Source of the DNA: Rhodamnia argentea | Taxonomy: Eukaryota; Streptophyta; Magnoliopsida; Myrtales; Myrtaceae | Direction of reading: 5' to 3' | Assembly (NCBI RefSeq): GCF_020921035.1 | Contig: NC_063156.1 | Span: 22,182,283-22,246,282 of the forward strand | DNA length: 64,000 nt | The notes under the pieces: generated by a model | The model's input: the letters and a program-made list of their open reading frames with translations, nothing else | Told to the model about the DNA's origin: nothing | The model's database searches: none | Position numbers and translations under genes: made by a program | In this document: positions 36,230 to 45,560 of the stretch, one piece after another | Numbering within the stretch: the stretch's first letter is position 1 | How the letters are laid out: each line of letters starts with the position of its first letter

Positions 36230-37309
36230 TACCTCTTTAGTCTTTTCATTTCTCATACAAACAATTAGAACATTCGTAGAAAAGCGACAACGTGATTAAT
36301 CGGCAACACCTAGCTAGTAAATCGGTAACTTAGTCGAATTACAAGAGTATCACTTTCTAGTTTAATCTCATCATTTTCACTTTTTTATACTATCAAATCT
36401 CACCAAAATTAGATTAATCCTGATCTCAACATGTAGAAACTCAATCGTTTCATGTCATACAGCCACCACGTCTCATCACTCGAATATCATTACTTTCTCA
36501 CACTTAACAGCAAAGGTAAAAAGTAAAATTAACAATTTCAAACAACCAAATCAAGAGTAGCAAGTAGATCAACCTAACTCTGGCCCTAGACTTTCACTTA
36601 CCTGAAAATCACTTGAGTAACTGAAAGCTTTAGTCACAGTCCATTAAAATGAACAAAACAGAAAATTAACAATTCTCGTCTTCAAAACGACAAAACCCAT
36701 AGAGGAATCCAATAATTTACCTTGTCGACACATGAAAGATCGGGATAGAATCTTTAATAACATTAGTGTGGGATCTTCTCTTTTACTTGAGGGTTTTGAA
36801 AATGAACGTTGATGAATGAAGTTGGTGGTCGGAAGTTAACGAAGCAAGAACTCCCACTTTGAAGCTTGGAGACTTAAAATGATGCGGCCAAGAAAGGGGA
36901 TCTAATAAACCGTGTAAGAGCTATAAATGGATGAAATTGATTAATCATGGTTAAAGTAATAATTATCCTTGGGTTAACAACATTCAGTGTAAAGTAAAAG
37001 TATAGGTGTTCCAATACAATTGCTTCAAGTATCCCTAAAGAAATAGCTAGGGTACAAATAGCCTAATAAGATTTGCTAGAAGGAGATATTTTGAGAGGGA
37101 GTCTCTTTGGCCAAGTAAATTGGATGGTTGAAAGTTAAGCTTATCAAGAGCATTAATTAGCTACGGTTAAAAGAATTGAGGCAATGCATTATGCAATTGC
37201 TAGGCTAAGCTTTATGTCACCAAGGACATGTGGGTTAAGACAATTGGTAGAAAGTGAAGAGAGGTTAAAACAATTGGTAGAAAGTGAAGAGAGGTGATAC
37301 AATTTAAAG
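36230..37309. other. Intergenic, no gene seen
   Basis: AT-rich DNA downstream of the copia. The only structure I see is a 30-bp near-perfect tandem duplication at 37234-37293 (GTTAA[GA]ACAATTGGTAG), just before the MITE at 37310. Confidence 0.35.
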
Positions 37310-37750
37310 GGCTTAAGTGCACTACAAGTGCAAAAATTTGTGTACGACATTCACTTTAGTGTCAAAACTTTCAAAACGATCACTTAAGTGCCAACTTTTT
37401 TGAAAAACGATTACTTCGGTGCCAAAACTTTCAAAACGATCACTTAAGTGCCAACTTTTTTAAAAAATGATCATTTAAGTGCCAATTTTTTTAAAAATTG
37501 ATCACTTTAATGTCAACTCCATCGAGCCACGTCGGTTTAAATATTAATTAAAAAAATAGCACGTCTCGGATTTTCGACAAGCCATGTCGGCTCAAATTAG
37601 AGTTGGCACTTAAGTAATCGCTTTTAAAAGAAGTTGGCACTTAAGTGATCGTTTTTTAAAAAAGTTGGCACTTAAGTGATCGTTTTGAAAGTTTTGGCAC
37701 TAAAGTGAGCATTATACACAAGTTTTGGCACTTCTAGTGTTTTTTATCCC
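37310..37750. mobile_element. Mutator-like MITE, 441 bp
   Basis: A perfect 9-bp duplication AATTTAAAG flanks it at 37301-37309 and 37751-37759. The arms are long imperfect inverted repeats containing several copies of GATCACTTAAGTGCCAA spaced about 37 bases apart. The right end AAGTTTTGGCACTTCTAGTG resembles the end of the element at 23961-24333, so the two are related families. There is no coding capacity. Confidence 0.85.
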
Positions 37751-37759
37751 AATTTAAAG

Positions 37760-38811
37760 AGATAAATGGCTCAATCATATGGTTCCAAAGTAGATATTCT
37801 GATAAGTTGCTTTAGTAGATTAGTATATAAATAAGGAAATTAGTGTCCATTCTAAGCATTGGGAACGCCAAAAAATATTTAAAACACGTCAAAACATTCA
37901 ATAAAATTTACCGAATGCAAGAAGAGACTCAACTCAGTAAATTTTTAATCTACTGCTTATCCGACACATATATGTAAACGCGAAGCGTATCGGTTTACGT
38001 TAATAACCAATGCGGTGATACACATTTCACTGCTACTCTAAATAATGAACCCAGTTACAAATTATTCAGTAATTCAATCTTAGTAAAAACACTTACCGAA
38101 AACTACGGATGTGGAAAATACAATTTTGTCCTTCTGCTACTATCACGTTAATCATCCGATTAAAATTTCCACCTGTGACATTTATCACCTTAATTTCCTC
38201 CGTACTATTAATTGACGCAGGAATTTTTCGAATGTCACAAAGTGATCCTATTTTTAAGTCAAATCGCTCACTACAGGTATACAAAAAACTTCAAAAACGG
38301 CCAACCGTAGCGAATAACCACTAACTCGATGAACAACTACTCACACGACAACCGACCACTTGCGTGACAAAGTTTCTCGTGCCAAATCTCTCTCTCTCTA
38401 CCATCAAAAGAAACCCCTACGACATATTAAAAGACCCCAAGCTTAGCAGACCCAAAATATAGCCGGCAACCAATGAAATTCGGCACTGAATGCTGCCGGT
38501 CGAGTTTCCGTCCAGAATGTACCAAAGATTTCGAAAAAAAATCCAATCCGTCTTAAACAAGATGTCGAAATCGCAATCCGTAAAATTAATCCTACAAGTT
38601 GTTAGGACGTGAACGGACCTTATTAAACTAAAGGCCGCCTTTTCATATCTTTTATGTATAGGCATCTTTTTTCCAAAAGATGCGTCCAAGCATTAAAAGA
38701 CGGGTAATTAATTCACTACACATACATTTACATATGCACGTATAAAAAAAAAAAAAGCTAAACGTCATCACCAATTCAAAGCTTGGCGGATACATTTTCC
38801 ATAAATTAGAA
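37760..38811. other. Intergenic, no gene seen
   Basis: This is AT-rich sequence. A minus-strand open frame at 38417-38689 has an IQCRISLVAGYILG stretch that I do not recognise as a protein family; it is more likely repeat-derived. No promoter or RNA gene is apparent. Confidence 0.3.
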
Positions 38812-38863
38812 CTCAAATGTAATTGGGGGAGATGCATAGAAGTCGACTTCCTCAGTCCCAAAT

Positions 38864-38961
<98 letters not shown>

Positions 38962-39250
38962 CCCCCATTAATAAATTGCGATTAAGCAGATACACTTCAT
39001 AACACAGCGATTGGAGTAAGGGAAAAGCAAAGAAAGCCTCCAAAACGAATATGCTTGTCAACTGCTGATCATAAAAAACTTTTCCAAAACAAAAGATAAC
39101 ACATGTCAACTACATGAAGTGACATTGGAGTGGAGCAATGTGGGATTCTCTTGCATCATTCGACCCCCTGATTGACGGAAATTTCAAAAACCTTAGGATC
39201 GAATAATAATTCAACTAGTGGGCGGTGTAATAGCTACTCTTGTTGAGCAT
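38812..39250. repeat. P450-module tail, copy A
   Basis: It matches 51324-51640, the tract just past the P450 pseudogene at 49871-51155 (shared AAAGAAAGCCTCCAA, CTTGTCAACTGCTGA, CAACTACATGAAGT). This indicates that a P450 copy once lay to its left, although no P450 coding sequence remains there. An insertion of about 150 bp carrying the CT/AT microsatellite interrupts it. Confidence 0.7.
38867..38958. repeat. Compound (CT)n(AT)n microsatellite
   Basis: About 24 CT dinucleotides (38867-38914) are followed by about 22 AT dinucleotides. It sits inside an insertion absent from the paralogous tract at 51330. Confidence 0.95.
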
Positions 39251-39803
39251 CTTCCACGACATCCTAAACTTCATCCTATTTGTTATGTATGTTGTGTTAT
39301 GTATAAATAAAATTGATATTTCTTCATACGGGTATCGATAATTATCGTCGTGATTCTCTTCGTCTCTAATGACCATAATTTATTAGCCGCTTGTTACTAT
39401 TTGGTTTCTACATTCGTTAGTTTATCACCTAGTTTCGTACCAGCAAATTACATCATTCCTTACATCACTGCTTTTAATTTCGGCCTGTTAATGCTCTTTA
39501 AGTTTGCTAGCTGAGAGTTCTTATTCATTATGCCACATCTCCCTCATTTTCAACCATAAGTTTCACATATAGAATTACATCATGCATGACCTCATCCTTT
39601 TGCTTTAATGATTACAAATGAAATAATGATTCTAATTCATCCATCTACTTGGGGCGTCACACCTTCACTGTTATTAAAACTATGGATAAGTCAAGATATT
39701 GATGTGTTAGAAGTTATTTGCCTCATAGGGGTGGACACACATTGGAAAGGGGCAGAACCTGTCTCAGATACTCTATTAGCAAGTTTGGTATCCCATAATT
39801 GGA

Positions 39804-39834
<31 letters not shown>

Positions 39835-40194
39835 AAGAATGTTTCGACACCCCCTCTTACGCCCAAGTCGGATGAGGAGCGACACGTAAAATTGGTTAAC
39901 ATGGGTTGGTGCACATGCGAGAAAGGCAGAATCTGGTTCTAATGTCGTGTTTGACAGTGGTCGGCCAAGATTTTACGCGCTAAAATGTCTAGCTCAAAAT
40001 ATTAAGCTTAGAAGTGGAGGAGACCACATGTGTGTAATGCAGAAAACACAAACCGGGTTACTAAGCGCTTTGTGATACTTCAACACACCGATCACGTACA
40101 TGCCAGATTAAAGAGTAACATGCGATAAATTTGACTAATAGGGTGGACACACACGAAAGCAGTAAAGTCTAACTCTGATACCACCTAAAATTCT
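39251..40194. other. Intergenic, unclassified repeat-like DNA
   Basis: A short AT/TG microsatellite lies at 39808-39834. The part 39840-40190 looks repeat-derived (gapped phrases such as TCTGATACCACCTAAAATTC near 40173) but has no diagnostic ends or domains I can name. Confidence 0.3.
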
Positions 40195-40330
40195 ACGGAC
40201 TTGAGCTGCTTTTCCGTTACTTGATCTGGAATGCTAGGGATTGTTGTTTACATGAAACATGGTACGTTTGTGAACGTTGATGCGAACTCATCCGAGGATA
40301 AAAAAGGCTGGGCAGGGTCGTTTCCTTAAT
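40195..40330 (+). mobile_element. LINE tail fragment
   Basis: A short piece (about 40215-40325) matches the LINE C-terminal region at 52375-52475, including the GCTAGG[GA]ATTGTTGTTTACATG core. It lies upstream of the intact P450, in the same relative place as the longer copies. Confidence 0.6.
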
Positions 40331-41534
40331 TAATTAAAATTTTAATGAAAAGAAGTTGAAGAATTAAAAAAGAAAAAAGAAAAAAAAGGAGAATTAGTAC
40401 GGCATGGACAAAATTCGGGATCTTTCCTAACGGGCCTTTACTCTACAGAGAGATATCCTCTTGTTCTAGAAGTTCAACGCTTATATGCGTGAGAATTGAA
40501 AAACCCCCCATTGAAGAAAATGGCCAAAAAAGATCTCATCTTGTGATCCTGTTGGGGCATCCTTAGCCTAATTTCTCATCTTGTGATCCTGTCGGGCAGA
40601 TCCTTAGCCTATTTTCTCTCTTAGAGACAATGAAAAGAAGTAAGAAAATCGTGAAAGATAGAATTTGCCTGATCTAATGTGAAGTCCCAAATTTTTTTTT
40701 TTTTTTTTTTTTTTTTGGTAAAGAGTCCCAAATTTTTCTTTGATGGGGCTAATACTATTAAAAAAAAATGAGGAATCTTGGTACCCATCAAACTCTTACC
40801 ATAAGCTAATTTCATCTTATGAAAAATCTTAAACTCCCTGATCAAGATTTAGCTTTCATTAACATTCCATTCGACATCACGTTAAAATTCGCACGTGTCA
40901 ATGCACGCCGATTTGACACATCTCTCTACCGTTCTGCAGTCTTGTGTCAAGTATTCGTGCAATTTAATGGAATACTGGCATAATGCTAATAGAAGTTACC
41001 CATTTAAGTCACCGGCACCGGTTTGGAAGTTTTTATAAGGCGAAAACTATTTTGGAGTAAACATCTCGTGTCTATTAATGTGAGGTTTTTTAATGATATT
41101 AACTTTATTATTATTATTTTCTTCTTGAAAAAGATTCCTGTCGTAAGCTTCAGAACGCTCTCTCGTACCTGGGACGATGATTTCTAGAACTTAGCCTCAA
41201 CGTGTAAGCACGTGATTGCGTCTTAATCAACGGTGCTTGTTTAAGGAAAAAAAGTTGTGCATGTTGAACAGGGAGTAGACTTTTTTGAAAAAAAAAAAAA
41301 AAACGTGAAGAAGACAGCTTAAACTACTCGTGCTGCTGTTAGAGGAGGGATTGACATGGCTTGTCTCTTAGCCAACAATGGATCAAACGAATAATCTCAA
41401 TAGAATCGACGAAACCCGAAAGCAATTGCGCGACTGTGATGTGTTCATTTAAGTCAGGTTACATCTGTCTGCCAGAAATTATAAGAGTGAGCAAGTTGTC
41501 AACAAGCGGAAAGCAAGCACGATCGAGCACACCG
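40331..41534 (+). promoter_or_regulatory. Upstream region and leader of the intact P450
   Basis: This includes a T-run (about 40692-40717), an A-run near 41288-41302, and from about 41340 a leader similar to that of the pseudogene at 55660-55835 (shared AGAATC[GA]A[CT][GC][AC]AACCC and GAGTGAGCAA). The conserved leader suggests that the transcription start lies within or just before 41340, but I cannot place a TATA box with confidence. Confidence 0.4.
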
Positions 41535-44146
41535 ATGGGAGCGTGGTTGGGTTGGATTCTGGGGCTCATCCCACTTCTGGGTTGGTGCTTGTGGTGGTGG
41601 AATGAGATTTGGTACGCGTGGCCAGCCAACCGAAGATGTTCCGACGCCGGCATGAAGTTGCCGCCAGGACACATGGGGTTTCCCTTCTTCGGCGAAATTT
41701 TCACCTTCCTATGGTACTTCAAGATTCGCCGCCGCCCGGACGAGTTCATAAACTCTAAACGACGGAAGTATGATTGCATCGAATCTTTAGATTGGATACT
41801 TGTGACTGACCTCATGCAGCATTGTGTATGAAACAATAACAAAAAGCCATAAGAGTAGTGTTTGTCTCAGGTTTCGATTAATGTCTCTGTGCACATGTTT
41901 CAGGTATGGTGACGGAGTAGGAATGTACAGGACTCACCTCTTCGGAAGGCCTTCAATCATATCATGCTTCCCATCCGTGAACAAGTTTGTCTTCCGAGCC
42001 GAGGACACATTTGTCAATGAATGGCCGAATGTCGATATTGTGGGCATGAATGCTCTAGGGACGGTTCAAGGAAAGGCCCATGCCAGGCTCAAGAGCTTTA
42101 TCTTGAATGCCGTTAACCGACCTGATGCTCTTCACCGGATAGCTGCTTTGGCACAGCCGCGTTTGGTCGCTGCCCTCGAGTTGTGGGCCCAAAAAGGCAG
42201 GATTGTCACTTACCAGGAAGCTAAGAAGGTGTAGACCATCGCATAAGCTCCCCATCAGAAAACCTCATCGTCCGCATGATTAATCTTTGCCTGTTGGATT
42301 GCCCTCAATGTTCTACTAGTTGTTCTGATTTTGTTCTTCTTCTTTGCTTACAGGTGACCTTTGAGAACATTGGGAAACTGTTTGCGAGCTTTGAGCCAGG
42401 GCCACAACTGGAAAAGATGGACCGGTTATTTGATGATATGCTTAAAGGAATGAGAGCTCAGGCGATCAATTTCCCCGGAACTGCATATCACCGTGCTATG
42501 CAGGTTCGGTCGAATTGGAATCTTAAACTTTCTTCTAATCTGATACGTTGGGCGAAAGTAGTAAACTTTAGAATGACAACCTGAGTTCTCATTAACTTGC
42601 ACAATGACTACAGCTCTGCATACGAGTATAAAGTTACATCCTTGTTCAAGAAGCTGAATTTTCCTAGCGTTATAACCAAGTTGCCCATTTCAAACCCCAA
42701 ATGATCTGAAGTATGTCCTCAATCCAATATTGCAGGCCCGGAAGAAGGTCGAGGAGATATTCAGAGGAGAGCTAGAGAAGAGGAAAAGCCGAAGTGAAGA
42801 AACTGTGACCGATCTTATGGACGAGTTACGACAAGTCAAAGACGAGGAAGGAAAAAAACTATCTCATGACGAAGTGCTTGATAACATCGTTGGCTTTGTG
42901 TTCGCCGGTTATGAGTCCACTTCACTCGCATCGGTTTGGGCGATTTACTATCTTGCCAAGTCTCCCAATGTTCTGAAGAAACTCCGGGTAAGGACATGTT
43001 CCGACTTTGTAAAGGTTGTTTATCCACTGCTTCATTGCAACGCGTGAATCTTGACTTGAATGGCAGGAAGAGAACATGTCCATTAGCCAGAACAAGAAGG
43101 GCGAGTTCATCACGAGCGAAGACATCTCGAACATGAAATACACTAAGAAGGTAAAATCATTGGAGAACTTAAGAGTTCGAGTGACCATTTGACCAAAAGA
43201 TCTGGAAAGCTTTTGAAGATGACAATTAGTGACATACAGGTGGTGGAGGAGACACTAAGAATGGCCAACATTTCACATTTTCTGTTCAGATTAGTCAAAA
43301 AGGACATCGACTACAAAGGTACGAAACTATCCCAAGTCTTCAGACAGACAGCCTTAGCTTATGCATTATGTCCTGCAGCTCGACCACAGGATAGATCTTC
43401 AAATTGCAGTTTTCTCAAGACTGCCTTTTCTAAGGCCATTTTGTACCTATCAAACAGATTTTCTCCGCAGTTATGCCGTTAGTTTCTACTGTCTTAGATT
43501 CGTTATACCTACAAGAACTGTTGTCTTGCTATACACACGAGTTGGTGCTGACTGCCGAGTCCTGTCCAGAGCAATTAAAGATGAGTTTTGCAGTAACGAT
43601 CCCGGAAATTTGCGCAGGTTATAGAATACCAAAGGGATGGAAAGTGCTTCTGTGGCTCCGATACCTCCACACGAACCCGGAAAACTTTGATGACCCGATG
43701 TGCTTTAATCCAGATAGGTGGAATGTAAGATACAATATCAATTATGTCCATGGACAAAGCATTTGCTTTCCTTTTTTCCTACTTTGTTCTCTTTCGGGTG
43801 AACCTATGTAATACTTCGGTCACGTCCTTCAGGAATCTGGGAAACCAGAGGCGTACCAAGTGTTCGGTGGGGGATCGAGAATCTGTCCAGGAAACATGCT
43901 TGTGAGGATTCAACTGTCAATTTTACTGCATCACTTATCAATAGGATACAAGTAAGGAAAAGGAGTGAAGCTTTTAATCACCGACTTTAGGAGAAATTCC
44001 CAGTTCATAGAACCACCACAGAACTCACTACAATGTTTGGCAATTCTATTTCCAGGTGGGAACTGCTCAACTCGGACGCGGATTTTGTCTATCTTCCCCA
44101 CCCCATACCGGCTGATCAAGTTGAAGTTAGCTTCAGCAAGCTATGA
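41535..44146 (+). CDS. Cytochrome P450, CYP85 clan, KAO-like; intact
   Basis: This is an ER-anchored heme monooxygenase. Nine exons join in frame: 41535-41767, 41904-42228, 42354-42503, 42736-42987, 43067-43150, 43240-43318, 43618-43724, 43833-43951 and 44056-44146. They total 1440 nt, 479 aa, with all introns GT-AG. Seen: a hydrophobic N-terminal anchor rich in tryptophan (residues 1-27), proline hinge KLPPGHMGFPFFGE, I-helix AGYEST (293-298), K-helix EETLR (E352, R355), NPDRW before the heme loop, and FGGGSRICPG with heme-ligand Cys428. It resembles the ent-kaurenoic acid oxidase or beta-amyrin 11-oxidase group (CYP88/CYP729-like), which oxidises di- or triterpenoid scaffolds; the substrate is not deducible. 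The I-helix has Glu where many P450s have Asp. It is the only complete member of the local cluster. Confidence 0.92.
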
Positions 44147-44310
44147 GGCCTGATTCAACTGGAAAAATGGAAAACCGCAATAATCGATAGAGTTGTACTT
44201 TCCGACCCAATGCTGTATCCAATTTGTTTCAACCATAATATTAGGAAGAATTGCAAAAGGAGATAATCCAAAAGGAATCTTTACATGGAAGTGCATTAGA
44301 GCTTAATATT

Positions 44311-44359
44311 CGCCAAACCTAACTAGTTTGGAATAAAGGTGATGTTTATGTTGATGTTG
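44311..44359 (+). mobile_element. 49-bp LINE stub with 18-bp target duplication
   Basis: A minimal 3' end of an RTE-like LINE (CCTAACTAGTTTGGAATAAA followed by GATGTT-type repeats) is flanked by the perfect direct repeat GCATTAGAGCTTAATATT at 44293-44310 and 44360-44377. The tail matches the 3' end of the nested LINE at 15712. It lies about 165 bp past the P450 stop codon. The rest of 44147-44553 shows no other feature. Confidence 0.85.
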
Positions 44360-44553
44360 GCATTAGAGCTTAATATTGTAATTAAGTCTGCAGTATTGCA
44401 CATGAATACTAAAATGCTACGCAGGATGCCGGTGAGGAACTGCAATTATGTCTGGTCCTAGTTAATATCTACTATGTTCGAGGTTTAAGAAAAAAATTTA
44501 GAGAGAAAAAGACAAACTTTAGTCTCTAGTCGCTCCTCGGGAATGCGAATCAC

Positions 44554-44953
44554 TGTTAGTTTTTGGGGAAGCGTGAATTGATATTTGGTGAGGGTGTATT
44601 GTTTTGGCTATTTACGGCAAGGAGGGAAGATCAGTAGACAAGGAAACAACTTTTATTGAGTGGAAAATGATTACAAGACTTTTGGGTGTTTGACCAGTTC
44701 TTTTCACTTTTTCTTCTCTCTACTTACAAGAGCACTAACAAGCCTATTTATAGGCAAATTCCACCGACATTACAATCAACATATGGTGAATACATGGCCC
44801 ACGTGTCTTTATTGCTAACCATGTACACTTTGACTTGTCAATCAAGATTTTTCTACACACTCTAGACTATTCTATACTACTCCTCTGCCGTATGAGGACT
44901 ATATATTTTAGGATTTTTCTGGAATTTTCTGGTAAATGGATCAATTCTTAACA
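44554..44953 (-). repeat. 3' LTR of young copia
   Basis: TGTTAGTTTTTGG to TTCTTAACA on the plus strand, with canonical TG...CA ends. It differs from 48581-48980 at base 6 and at one T/C in a T-run. Confidence 0.95.
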
Positions 44954-45560
44954 CTCCTCCTTGATCCATTTACTTGATACTCCAAGCATACTTCGCGGGG
45001 CCTCGAACCTTGCTGGCGGTAGTGCTTTAGTAAATATGTCTGCAACTTGATATTCGGTCTTACAATATTTGATCTCGATTTCTCCGTTATTTTTCACTTT
45101 TCGTATGAAGTGATATTTGACGTCAATATGTTTGGTTCTTCCATGGAAGACAGGATTCTTGGACATAGCGATCCATGACTTATTGTCACACAATATTGGA
45201 GTTGATTCCTTCTGTTTTTCTCCAATGTCTTCTAGAATTCTTCGAATCCATATTGCTTGACTTGTAGTTGTAGCAGCGGCGACGTATTCAGCTTCTGCAA
45301 TAGACTGTACTACCGACTCTTGTTTTTTGGATGCCCATGAAAATATTCCAAAGCCCAATGTAAATGCATAGCCAGTAGTGCTCCTTCTATCATCAGGTGA
45401 TCCAGCCCAATCGCTATCGTTGTATCCTATGAGCTTAGTTGTTGCACTTGAGCGATACCAAATGCCATAATCTGTAGTTCCTCGTAAGTATCTTAGAATT
45501 CTTTTGGCAGCTCTAAAGTGAATCTGACTTGGATCCTTGGGTCTTGATGTAGAGAGTTGG
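44948..45560 (-). pseudogene. Copia RNase H remnant, frame-shifted
   Basis: The minus strand from about 45555 reads SQIHFRAAKRILRYLRG and continues through SIAEAEYVAAATT to the polyprotein end, a normal RNase H. It is in a different frame from the upstream polyprotein and lacks its own start, so it is not expected to be translated as part of Pol. Confidence 0.85.

Noticed and set aside
38417..38689. 90-residue minus-strand open frame
   Set aside because: No known domain, AT-rich surroundings, no intron or promoter evidence; likely chance or repeat-derived.
39808..39834. AT/TG run as a possible regulatory Z-DNA element
   Set aside because: It is an ordinary dinucleotide microsatellite with no adjacent gene.
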